Assembly: GCA_907163075.1 (NCBI GenBank)
Contig: CAJQTY010000001.1
Coordinates: 1,922,001-1,986,000 of the forward strand
From: an uncultured Rhodocyclaceae bacterium
GTDB lineage: Bacteria; Pseudomonadota; Gammaproteobacteria; Burkholderiales; Rhodocyclaceae
DNA length: 64,000 nucleotides
Reading direction: 5' to 3'
Shown here piece after piece: positions 35,765-44,410 of the stretch. The notes under the pieces were generated by a model. The model ran no database searches and had not been told where the DNA came from. It was given only the letters and a program-made list of their open reading frames with translations. How positions within the stretch are numbered: the first letter of the stretch is position 1; each line of letters opens with the position of its first letter. Position numbers and translations under genes: made by a program.

Positions 35765-35992
35765 TATGGGCTTTCAGCCAAAGGCGGCTACCTCTGGGAG
35801 CGGAATATCGAACACTCGATCCGTCCAATGGGCTCGGACGGCTTCTTGCTCCCCTACCAGCAGCTGCTGCAGGCTGCAGAGGCAGACGAATCGATCGACC
35901 TTGAGGATTGCACCGCGTTCGCAGAAGGACCGCGACGGCGCGAGGTGTCTGGCCGGCATGGGTCCCTTGTTCCCCAAGCCAAGGCCCGCTAA
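35765..35992 (+). pseudogene. Coding-like remnant, unknown family
   Basis: 75 codons open in the frame of the small gene at 35519, beginning just after a TGA and reading YGLSAKGGYLWERNIEHSI, then RPMGSDGFLLPYQQLLQAAE, to a TAA at 35990. There is no start codon at the front. The composition looks like real protein. Probably the tail of a degraded gene that followed the helicase. Confidence 0.35.
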
Positions 35993-36359
35993 GACAAATC
36001 CTTCCCTAGCCAATCTGCCGGCATGAAGTACGAATTCCGGTTGAACTTCGAATTCAGGACAAGCAGTTGTCAAAGGTTTTGAAACGGGCGTGGTTCATGA
36101 AGCACTCATTTTAGATCCCACCATCTAATGTTATTAGTTATGCATTGGCAATTCCTTTCAGGTAACGACACATTCAGCAATCGATATCCGAACATGATCA
36201 TCAGCGATTCGATGGTTTTCTGAAGATTTCAGTGGAGGAAATCGTTATTGCCCTTCGCGATGATCGAAGTTTGTTGAATGATCCCGACGGACTCTTGAGC
36301 GGCCGGGTTTTGAAGGCCCAATCAGAAGATAGAGATGCGGATCATAAATTGACGTCGCT
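35993..36359. other. Intergenic stretch, no gene seen
   Basis: AT content rises after 36080. A short plus-strand frame at 36232-36444 overlaps the minus-strand gene at 36360-36701 and has no ribosome site, so I do not call it. Confidence 0.4.
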
Positions 36360-36701
36360 TTACCCTGACGGGTTCTCAGCCCTACGATTCATCCAGGTGA
36401 TCGAAACCGAAGCAGTTTGGGCCCAGGCGCTTTCGCCGATCTGAATCGTCGGAATTAAACTGGCCACTACGGTGTCGCCTTGGCCAAGTCGCCGCCATTC
36501 AGTCCACGCCTCAGCATCGACGATCCATTCGATCGGCTGATGCTCATTGCCAATCACGAGATCTCCTGATTTCAGGGGCACGCTGCTGCGCCGCCAGTTA
36601 AATTGGTATTCGGTCAACTCGTAGGATAAGCACGAAATCTTAGATTTCGTGGCAAATAAAATTGCCGCAACACAAACATAAAGGCATACGTCATACTTCA
36701 T
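36360..36701 (-). CDS. Small protein with signal-like N-terminus
   Basis: 113 residues. The first 20 (MKYDVCLYVCVAAILFATKS) look like a signal peptide or membrane anchor. The rest is soluble, Trp-rich (FNWRR, IEWIVDAEAWTEWRR) and ends QTASVSITWMNRR. No family recognised and no clear ribosome site. It is head-to-head with the PLD gene (start 36823), 121 bp apart. Confidence 0.4.
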   Translation of the reverse strand: MKYDVCLYVCVAAILFATKSKISCLSYELTEYQFNWRRSSVPLKSGDLVIGNEHQPIEWIVDAEAWTEWRRLGQGDTVVASLIPTIQIGESAWAQTASVSITWMNRRAENPSG

Positions 36702-36822
36702 GCAACAACGCTATCAAATAGCCGGCAACACGCCATGTGCTTCTTTCTGAAGCCGACCCAACCTTCGCTGCGTCGATACCTGTCCCAGCCTTCTCCAACT
36801 CGTACCAGATACCCAGCCCCAC

Positions 36823-38178
36823 ATGAAACTCATCAACGGCCCGTTAAATAATCAGTTGCTGTCAAAAATCCTTTCGGAGAATATTGACCAATGCACCCGC
36901 GTTCGCGCAGCGATCGCCTACGCGAACAAGGACAATTTTCACCTGTTCGAAGCTTGCTGCAGAAGTCTGGTACCACTTGAGTTCTACGGCCGGTACGATC
37001 ATACAGTGCCGATTGATCCGGAGGTCTTGCGCTGGTTTCTGGACATGGCCAGTCCAAATTACGAATGTCGGCTCGTTCCCGATATTTTGCACTCGAAGGT
37101 CATCTGGTGGATTGACTCAGGCGTCTATATCGGTTCAGCCAACCTATCATTCCGAGCCTGGTTTCACAATATCGAGACAGGTGTATACCTCACACATGAG
37201 GAACTTGTTAATAACGGCATGGAATCGGAGCTAGTACAGTTTTTTGAAGACCTGCAAGACAGGTCGTATCCGCTAAATGAAGAAATATACAAAGAGCAGT
37301 TTGCCCTGAAAAATCTCATGAAAGATTTTGAAACAAGAGCCTATCAGGCAGGGGAGAGCTTCGATAAAAAGAGGAGACTACCCAAACAGCAAGGACTAAG
37401 TACCGTCGTAGACAAGAAGAAATCCGGTGATCAGCGCTTCAAAGCTTTTGAAAAAGACTGGAACGAGACACTGCAGATCATGAGAGGCATCGCAAACCGG
37501 ATATCGGACTCATCGGCTCGCCCCAAATGGGTTGATGATTCAGTCCCCAAAGGAGTTCAAGCAGACCAGTTTTTGCATGCTTACTATTACAACATTGTCA
37601 AAGAAGGGCATCGCCATCCCTATGAGGAGCATTTCAGAAAAAACTCAGTGAATCCTGAACTCGCCCTGCAACAAATCCTGCAATGGTGGACAGATGCGGA
37701 CTTCGACCATAGTTTCGAAGAACGGACCATTTACGAATGGTCAGCACGCCTACGTGAACTATTGGCAAAGGACAGCCTCCTCTCTCTCAACGGAAACGAA
37801 TTTGTTGATCTCTGCTCGCGAGTTCATGCGATTAGGGATCACGCCACGAAACAAGGTAATGTATTCCTAGGCCTCCCCGACGCTCCTCAACCAGCAGATG
37901 TAAAGATTGAGCATTTTGCGCGGTGGCTATGGCGTCAACGATCTAAGCAAGGCAAGTCCCCTCTTGATCTCCTTCACTACGTGATATGGGGATCAGGTGA
38001 CATAGCGCACCGGTTGTGGAAAGCAATTCGCGATGATGACTGGATCATTCCACATATTGGATTGAGTACGCTCGGTGAGGTCATCGGCTGGGCACGGCCA
38101 AATAATTACCCACCTAGAAATATGCGCACTAGCAAAGGCCTTCGAGCTCTAGGTTATAACGTTAAGATCGGACTTTAA
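36823..38178 (+). CDS. Phospholipase D-like (PLDc) nuclease-family protein
   Basis: 451 residues with one HKD active-site motif in the N-terminal domain: LHSKVIWW near residues 89-96, followed by VYIGSANLSFRAW near 101-113. PLD enzymes need two HKD motifs, so this probably dimerises like the Nuc and BfiI nucleases. The remaining 300 residues are mostly helical and Trp-rich with no known domain. Related PLD proteins occur as restriction-type nucleases or helicase partners in defence islands. The gene stands alone between a small minus-strand gene and resolvase scraps. AT-richer codon use than the helicase before it suggests separate origin. The family is certain; the substrate (DNA, RNA or lipid) is not. 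Confidence 0.8.
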   Translation: MKLINGPLNNQLLSKILSENIDQCTRVRAAIAYANKDNFHLFEACCRSLVPLEFYGRYDHTVPIDPEVLRWFLDMASPNYECRLVPDILHSKVIWWIDSGVYIGSANLSFRAWFHNIETGVYLTHEELVNNGMESELVQFFEDLQDRSYPLNEEIYKEQFALKNLMKDFETRAYQAGESFDKKRRLPKQQGLSTVVDKKKSGDQRFKAFEKDWNETLQIMRGIANRISDSSARPKWVDDSVPKGVQADQFLHAYYYNIVKEGHRHPYEEHFRKNSVNPELALQQILQWWTDADFDHSFEERTIYEWSARLRELLAKDSLLSLNGNEFVDLCSRVHAIRDHATKQGNVFLGLPDAPQPADVKIEHFARWLWRQRSKQGKSPLDLLHYVIWGSGDIAHRLWKAIRDDDWIIPHIGLSTLGEVIGWARPNNYPPRNMRTSKGLRALGYNVKIGL

Positions 38179-38422
38179 TCCTTAAATTCCGCGGCGATGT
38201 CTGCAATACATCGCTAATGAACCGGTGTATACATTCACCGAGTTGGAGCATCAGCAGATGTGACAGTGGTGAAAACGTTATTGGTTAGAACGATTTCTGG
38301 ATCGCTTTGACGATCAGCGGAATGCGGCGTCGGACCAGCCCTTCGATATCGAGGCGTTTCCGTAGTGTCACTTTCGAAACGAGGACCGCGATCGGAAGAT
38401 CAGCTCCGCGTTTGAGCCGCTT

Positions 38423-38671
38423 GATACCTTCCGCGGCTGCCTGGATGAAATAGCCAAGGCGGAGCGGATCGCACCGTCGTTCGTCAGCCGCGTCATCCGG
38501 TTGGCGCTTTTGGCGCCGGACATAGTCGAGTTGGTTTTGGAGGGTAGGCAGCCGGCTCACCTAACGTTAAAGGATCTGATGAGGCCATTTCCGGCGGAGT
38601 GGGCAGCCCAGCGGCGGTTGTTAATCAATCGAGACGATGGCTTCGCACGATCAAACTCACATGACGATTGA
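38423..38671 (+). pseudogene. C-terminal remnant of a resolvase/recombinase-type gene
   Basis: Reads LDEIAKAERIAPSFVSRVIR, then LALLAPDIVELVLEGRQPAH and LTLKDLMRPFPAEWAAQRRL. This HTH-like tail is a common ORF in mobile DNA, usually the end of a recombinase-family or associated protein. The front is missing. A second, more decayed copy lies at 39877-40041. Confidence 0.55.
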
Positions 38672-38925
38672 TTTGCCACCCGGGAACATGAAAAAAACGG
38701 CCTCGGAAACCGCATCCGATGTTAGAGGCACCAAGGGTGGTGCTTGGCAGAGTTTTGGCGCACCGTTCGCTCTTTGACTCCCCACATCGTGCCATTTTGG
38801 CCGCGATGGTCTTGTGTTGCCGTTCAGCCATACTTTTTCACGGCTGCTTATTCGTTAGGCTTCAACTTGGTTCCATTCAGGTAGGTGGATATCACCATCG
38901 GCTCTGCTACTAGTTGCATTGGTGC

Positions 38926-39168
38926 TCATACTCTGTTGTATCCCGTGCCGCCGCAGACTGCACACGCTGGCGGGCTCGGGTACGACGCAAAAATCCCGTT
39001 TTGGAGCGGCACGCCGCGACCACAGCGAGAGCATTCGCAAACGAGAAATACATAGTACTTATTGTCGCGATAACTCGTGCGTGACGAGTGCTTGCATGTG
39101 CCCGTACCCTCGCAATGGGGACATTGAATCACTTCCCTTCCGTCAACGACAACGATCTTCATGTTCAT
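38926..39168 (-). CDS. Small CxxCxGxG zinc protein
   Basis: 80 residues. CPHCEGTG near 16-23 and CAVCGGTG near 69-76 are two DnaJ-type zinc motifs, with two more cysteine pairs between (CECSRCG). It has no J domain. The final residues are GYNRV. Start ATG 39168 gives MNMKIVVVDGREVIQCPHC. Although smaller, it uses the same zinc motif as the 149-residue protein at 27809, so the two may be functionally related; sequence similarity beyond the motif is not obvious. Confidence 0.6.
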   Translation of the reverse strand: MNMKIVVVDGREVIQCPHCEGTGTCKHSSRTSYRDNKYYVFLVCECSRCGRGVPLQNGIFASYPSPPACAVCGGTGYNRV

Positions 39169-39301
39169 TCCAATCGAGTGTAGTTAATGCACTCTGTGCC
39201 GATCTGATTGATACTGCAACGACTAAACGACCAAAACGACCGAAAACATGCCGATTCACAAACCTCACGTTTCAGATTCGAAAGTGTGGTGAATCCTTGA
39301 T

Positions 39302-39439
39302 CTACTTCTTCTTGGGTAGTTGAGCCCACGATGGATCCTGCTTCTTCTTCTGGTTATCGCCCTTATCTCTATTCTCATGTTTGTCTTTCTTGGAGCCCTT
39401 GTAGTTGCCAGTCGATTGCTTGGTAGGTCCGTGGGTCAT
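39302..39439 (-). CDS. Very small lysine-rich protein
   Basis: 45 residues, strongly basic and low-complexity (MTHGPTKQSTGNYKGSKKDK... ending QLPKKK). I chose ATG 39439 because a full GGAGG lies five bases upstream; the frame is open further back without such a site. Likely disordered and nucleic-acid binding by composition only. 133 bp upstream of the small zinc-protein stretch and on the same strand. Confidence 0.5.
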   Translation of the reverse strand: MTHGPTKQSTGNYKGSKKDKHENRDKGDNQKKKQDPSWAQLPKKK

Positions 39440-40235
39440 GACAACCTCCGTAATTGCGGAAAATGTACGGGTTTGAGCGGCACCGCGAGGTAGGTGCCGG
39501 GTGACGCCTAAGTTTGTTATCAGGAGCAATTTGGCTGCATTACTCCCGCTCCCTAGCTCGGCGTCGTGGATTTCGCTGAAAGTCCATTTACCCCAAGTTT
39601 GGCGGTACTCAAGAGCCGTCTTCATAGAATATTAAAAAACGCAAAAAGCACCACACCAAAATATGACACATAGCGTACATCCGGAACGACTGTACGGCAA
39701 CTTTATCGCGAAGACGCCACCGACCGTTCCTGACCAAGTGGTGGTTGCCAACCTAATCGAATTCTATCCGCTTTAACGGCGTGTTTAACCTGAGAGCGGC
39801 CGATAGGACCCTCTCGTTTTCTGCGCTTTCAGAGACAGCATTCTCTGCACTACGGAACTCCAAACGAAAACACCGAATGTCGTCATGGGCTCCGTCCATC
39901 AGCCGCGTCATCCAGCTGGCCCTACTGGCACCCGATATTGTTGATGCAATATTTAAAGGAAAGTAATCGGCGGCACTGACGTGGAGAGATTTGAAGGGGG
40001 CGCTTCCGGCGGCTGACCGGCGGCGTTTCGAGCATTGTTAGTCTGGACGGCGGGTCAAAGGACTCATCCAATAAACGGTTCGCCTTGGTCGCGTGCATAC
40101 GCAAGCAGCTGACTATTCTTAATGCCATCGTCAAAACAGGCTTACCATGGAACGAGAAATTGCACATTCTGGCGGTCGATAATTCTTGACTTCCAAGACA
40201 GTTACTTATTCGTTGGGCGGCGTATGCGACATACC
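39440..40235. other. Gene-poor stretch with a recombinase scrap
   Basis: Contains only the degenerate recombinase-tail remnant at 39877-40041. The rest shows no domain-bearing frame. Confidence 0.4.
39877..40041 (+). pseudogene. Second degenerate recombinase-tail remnant
   Basis: Reads SISRVIQLALLAPDIVDAIF, then after an in-frame TAA (39964) continues LTWRDLKGALPAADRRRFEH. It parallels the remnant at 38423 but with a stop inside. The two remnants flank the small zinc-protein and Lys-rich genes. Confidence 0.5.
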
Positions 40236-41452
40236 TTACCCTCTTGACCACTGAGCATTCTTGAAGTAACCCAGGTCGTTCTGAATTCCAGTCACATCTG
40301 CCTCGTCCTTAGCTGACCAGTCGGGCATGTGAAGGTACACAAGGTCGGAAGAGTATCCAATCTCAGATGTTCCCGACCTATCTGTTGCGATACCAACGAC
40401 TGTTATGACTTTAGGCAGTCTGCCACGCACCACTAAACATCGGAGTACCAATTCCTGCGATCTGAATTCTCTGTCGCTACTTGGCCCAGCCAGGAAGACG
40501 AACGCAGTTTTTCCAAAACCCAATACAACGCGGGACGCAATCCTTCGCTGCGGTTCCTCCATGAACTCAAGAAGTGCTTCGGCAAGGTTTGCTCTATATC
40601 CTCGTGGTTGCAACGCCATGGCCACCAAAGCAAGTTCGTTGTTCGTAACTGCTTTGCTGTACATATCGAACATACCGTCCGTGAGTAGGTCATGCGTATA
40701 GACCTCAATAAGACGATCCCAGACGTATGAGCGGCTTAGATCGGCTTTCATTGCTTTAAACTCTTTCGATGCCGAGAAGCCCGACCACAAGTCATTATGA
40801 ATAATGAGCATGTCGGGTTGTTTATCGATATCCGGGGCTATGTTGAATGACCGGCCGTGCGATAAGTAAAGAGCGACTAGATCCTCAATGCCTCCGCCAG
40901 CGAATAGTGGGTAAGTGCCGCCGGTAACCAACGCTTCACTGGCAGTAAGAAAATCGACAAAGTCAGTAATTGTGTCGAGGGCGCTGAAGACTATGCCGAC
41001 GCTGTGTTCGTCGCAGACGTGAACAAAACCGTTACCAAAATCGCCCCATTTGATTGGGACTTGGCCTTGCCCACCTACACCTAATGAAACGGATACGCGG
41101 TGATACTTGCGTTCGGATTTCTGCGGCAGCGTGAATGCTCTTCCGTCATGCCGAATCACTTCATCCACTGTATCAAGCCAACGTTCAGCACCCCATATCT
41201 GAGATGAGGACTTTTCAATTGCCGCCTTGGCCCAGCGCTCCCAGCCTGTGCTGTCCCCCGTATCTTTGTATTCATTTTCTTTCACCGAAATGATAACAAT
41301 GTGAGGGCCGCACACAACCAGACAGTCACACAACTCCTTCCCTTTTTTCCCTTTGGGTTCGGGTGCGTCCACAACTTTAAGAATGATCGCGTGGACAGGT
41401 CAGTGACGAATCTTTCAGAGGAGGTCAAGCCGTGTGTCAATTCATCGCTCAT
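40236..41452 (-). CDS. PD-(D/E)XK-like hypothetical protein joined across an A6G slippery site
   Basis: Two overlapping frames make one protein of about 404 residues. Frame one starts at the ATG at 41452 (MSDELTHGLTSSERFVTDLS...) and would stop after 56 residues. Frame two (the -1 frame) carries the rest: GKELCDCLVVCGPHIVIISV, then GWERWAKAAIEKSSSQIWGAERWL, ending NAQWSRG. The frames meet at A_AAA_AAG on the coding strand (T run 41343-41348 on the plus strand), exactly in the phase for -1 slippage. The D...SVK arrangement of the second part resembles a degenerate restriction-endonuclease fold. Either programmed frameshifting or a one-base indel explains it. The function is unknown. Confidence 0.6.
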
Positions 41453-41689
41453 CTATGAAGACGCCCAACGTTCAAGCTCAGTGGGGCTGCGCGGCTTTAT
41501 CGCGCAGCGTCTCCTGCACCGCAGTGTTGGGCGGTAGTCGCAGGGAGTCCTGCAGCAAATGGTTGCCCCTTGGCGACTTGTAAGCGGTAGCTCTTGACGG
41601 AAGTTTCAACGTATATCTTGCGCTTCATGACTTCTACCCTCGCTAAGAAAACCGTGGTCCCCCTTTTTTCCCTACTATTTCCATGTCCC

Positions 41690-42019
41690 TTAGCGCCGAT
41701 AATCTTCTTCGCTCCAAGGAATGTATAGCTCTTCGCCCTTGGGGCAGGAATAAGCGCTGATGGGCATAGACTTGTGGCAGTGCGGGTTTAGCTTTTTCCG
41801 TTGTTGTGCGTTTGTTGGTGAAGCGCTGGAGGGCGCTGGAGTCATCGTGGTTTGGGTCACCGTTTGAGGTGCTGCTTCCCGGTTTGTATTAGTGTTTGCA
41901 AACATGAAAACCAGGATGGCGGAGACATAAACTCCAGCGGCCCTCATTATCAGTCCAGCTACGGCGCCAGCTAAAATGCCAGTGAACTGCGTAGCCATTA
42001 AACCTTTGGTGAAGACCAT
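41690..42019 (-). CDS. Small membrane-anchored protein
   Basis: 109 residues from the ATG at 42019, which has GGAGG seven bases upstream. Hydrophobic, glycine-rich N-terminus (FTGILAGAVAGLIMRAAGVYVSAILVFMF), then a Thr/Pro-rich linker and a C-terminal part with two cysteines (NPHCHKSM, AYSCPKGEELYIPW). Probably inserted in the inner membrane with an external tail. Just upstream in another frame (42137 to about 42040) another hydrophobic stretch, MGVAEYQIVIFLLVAIVTAA, could be a short overlapping gene or the original N-terminus lost to a frameshift. Confidence 0.5.
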   Translation of the reverse strand: MVFTKGLMATQFTGILAGAVAGLIMRAAGVYVSAILVFMFANTNTNREAAPQTVTQTTMTPAPSSASPTNAQQRKKLNPHCHKSMPISAYSCPKGEELYIPWSEEDYRR

Positions 42020-42292
42020 GGCAATGCCTCCATAGGATAGCTCCAGCGCCAACGACTAGCATACCAGTTGTCCCAGTCGCAGCAGTAACGATAGCCACGA
42101 GCAAGAATATAACTATCTGATACTCCGCTACTCCCATATTCGGTTAAACCTTGTTGAACTGAACCGCCGCTCGGTCGGTTGATTGGGGGATTGTAAGGCC
42201 AATCCGGTTGAAATAAAACCTATGGCATAACTTCCTGACGGCGGATCGTAACCATTCTTCGCGGCCGCATCTGTCATTGGTAGAATGCCCCA

Positions 42293-42547
42293 ATGACAAA
42301 ATCGACTCATGTGCCCACACCGACACCGGAAAAGAATCGCCTACGTGCGGCAGCGGCGTTGATCCCGATCATCGAAGCGGGCTTGATTGACTCAAAAATC
42401 TCAACGGCTCAAGCCGCGCCAATGGCCCTGTTCTGCGAATGGACGACAGAGAATATTTCTGATGACCCCTACGCCTTCAAACTGGCACAGGCGGTAGAAA
42501 TCGGATTGAAACGCGTCAAAGCAACTCTCGCGACAGTCGACCATTGA
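42293..42547 (+). CDS. Small hypothetical protein upstream of the UDG-like gene
   Basis: 84 residues, helical with a Pro/Thr-rich start (MTKSTHVPTPTPEKNRLRAA). Not recognised. It ends four bases before the next ATG, so it is almost certainly co-translated with the uracil-DNA-glycosylase-like gene. Confidence 0.5.
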   Translation: MTKSTHVPTPTPEKNRLRAAAALIPIIEAGLIDSKISTAQAAPMALFCEWTTENISDDPYAFKLAQAVEIGLKRVKATLATVDH

Positions 42548-42551
42548 AGGA

Positions 42552-43205
42552 ATGAACGACCAGCCCCGAACACTCGGCAATCCCGCGTCCGTAGTTGAGC
42601 GGATGGCAGGGTTGGAGTTACCTCATATCGTGCCGCTAACTGCGCTGGTTCGGCAGATAAGAATCGACAAAGGCCCACAGGCAGTCGTCCCATTTTTTGA
42701 CCCGGCTGACGGCGGCATCAATGCGGAGGTGCTGTTCTTGCTGGAAGCACCGGGGCCAAATGCAACGAATTTCATATCACGCAACAATCCTGACCAAACT
42801 GCTGAGAATTTTTTTCGCTTGAACCAAGAAGCGGGGATTGATAGAAAACGAACCGTCATTTGGAACGTGGTGCCCTGGTATATTGGCCGTGACGACAAGT
42901 CGGCAATCAGACCGGCAAACCGGCAAGACATTGAATCCGGAAGACCTTACGTGAGACAACTCCTGCAGTTGTTGCCGAGTCTGAGAGTTATCCTGCTGCT
43001 CGGCGTGAAAGCCCGGTCCTCGGAAAAGATGCTGAGAGATCTCGCGCCGGCTATCTTGCTGTTCAAATCGAGGCATCCAAGCCCGTTATCGTTGAACCGA
43101 CTGCCGAACAATCGAAGTGAGCTGTTGGGCGATTTGCGGACTGTGGCAAATGCTATGGTGACCAAAAGCAAACTTTCGAACACTGGAGATGACCGGCACG
43201 CGTAA
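42552..43205 (+). CDS. Uracil-DNA glycosylase-superfamily protein
   Basis: 217 residues. The UDG-superfamily landmarks are VLFLLEAPGP near residues 60-69 (first active-site block), IWNVVPWYIG near 100-109, and RHPSPLSLNR near 173-182 (the HPSPLS loop that binds DNA). These enzymes remove deaminated bases from DNA. This divergent version is smaller than house-keeping families, and the catalytic water-activating residue of the first block is not the standard Asp. It may act on a modified base. It forms a two-gene unit with the 84-residue gene before it. The fold call is sound; activity is inferred. Confidence 0.7.
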   Translation: MNDQPRTLGNPASVVERMAGLELPHIVPLTALVRQIRIDKGPQAVVPFFDPADGGINAEVLFLLEAPGPNATNFISRNNPDQTAENFFRLNQEAGIDRKRTVIWNVVPWYIGRDDKSAIRPANRQDIESGRPYVRQLLQLLPSLRVILLLGVKARSSEKMLRDLAPAILLFKSRHPSPLSLNRLPNNRSELLGDLRTVANAMVTKSKLSNTGDDRHA

Positions 43206-43254
43206 TCGGGCAAAGCCAGCCGGAGTGGGTCTTTTGCATCGACGAGTGCGGAGG

Positions 43255-44337
43255 CTACGTTATGGGCCACTTTGTCGGGAGTGTTGTTAGCGCATCCAGT
43301 AGTACTGTGGGCAAGGGCTTCGCGGCGTGCGGATTGGGCAAAACGTTCCAAGCGCGGTGCAACTGGAGCGGGGTTCCAATCATCCCTGTCTGATACAAGA
43401 TCACCGCCGAGATCCGTGTATTTTGTGCGGGCTGAAAGCACCGAGTGATGGATTGAATCCAATCGCCGACGCCACCTGGAACACTTCCGCAATCGATAAG
43501 CAGAGCGTTGCAACTGCCCTTGGGGAAGTGATGCAGCTCGCCAGCCAGGAGCCTTTTCGCACGACCGTCAAATACCGCTACTCGGACGGCTGCCAATCCA
43601 CTCTTCTCTCCGTCGATGAGAGTGCGTGCTCCTCCCAGCACAGTACCAGCCGTTCTGCTATCGACCGAAGGCGATACAACCGGGGGAAGCGAGAACGGGC
43701 GCTTTACGAACCGTCCAACAGAGGGAATATCCTGCGGCTCATCAACGTACGCCGAGTCAAGTATCGCCTTGCATAGGCTGCCGACATCCATACCCTCCGA
43801 CTCGAAATCCAAGAAGACCTCTACATTTGCATTGGGGACTGCCGCCAGTATTGCGCCGGCCATGTCGTTGATTTGCTCGGTGACAGCTTTCACGATTTCT
43901 GATCGGTCTGGGGTGATCACTTCTACATAGACCGCCGTCGATCCGAACGTGAGTGCTAGATCTGGAACCTTTCCTTCTACTTTAACCTCAAGCGCCGGCG
44001 TGAAACCGAGTCGGGAGAGGGTAGCAGCGACAGTGAGTTCCGAAGCGGCGCTGCGCTCGCCAGCCCGCAGCCGTTTGAGCACCGGCTCGGCCCCGGCGAG
44101 CACAACTGTATCAGCCAGCATCTGGCCCATATCAATGGCCCCTAAGACCACACCAAGGCCACGCATTGGCGCCAACGCCAGCGCCTGAACGCGCTCTGGC
44201 CAATGCTTTTCAAGTGCGTGGAGCGCCCGTGAACTTGTCTCCGGAGAAGTTACTGGCAGGGTTCCGAGGCACCATTCTTCGACGAAGGCACTCCACGAGG
44301 AACCAAACGCGCAAGGAAGTAGGTTTGCTTCGCTCAT
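43255..44337 (-). CDS. PD-(D/E)XK nuclease-like hypothetical protein
   Basis: 360 residues. The middle (about 95-145) has the order expected of a PD-(D/E)XK fold: ERSAASELTVAATLSRLGF, then KVPDLALTFGSTAVYVEVIT, giving E...PD...E-x-I with the usual Lys not conserved. The N-terminal 90 residues are helical; the C-terminal half is unrecognised. Situated between the UDG-like gene and the restriction operon. Whether it cuts DNA is uncertain, because the Lys is missing. Confidence 0.5.
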   Translation of the reverse strand: MSEANLLPCAFGSSWSAFVEEWCLGTLPVTSPETSSRALHALEKHWPERVQALALAPMRGLGVVLGAIDMGQMLADTVVLAGAEPVLKRLRAGERSAASELTVAATLSRLGFTPALEVKVEGKVPDLALTFGSTAVYVEVITPDRSEIVKAVTEQINDMAGAILAAVPNANVEVFLDFESEGMDVGSLCKAILDSAYVDEPQDIPSVGRFVKRPFSLPPVVSPSVDSRTAGTVLGGARTLIDGEKSGLAAVRVAVFDGRAKRLLAGELHHFPKGSCNALLIDCGSVPGGVGDWIQSITRCFQPAQNTRISAVILYQTGMIGTPLQLHRAWNVLPNPHAAKPLPTVLLDALTTLPTKWPIT

Positions 44338-44410
44338 GTTAGTAGGCAGCCGATATTTGTCTGTTTAACGCTTGGCGTTAGCATCCTTAATGGCCCTCAT
44401 CAGCGCCCTT

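Noticed and set aside
36232-36444. 70-codon plus-strand ORF
   Set aside because: No ribosome site, no domain, and it overlaps a more protein-like minus-strand gene.
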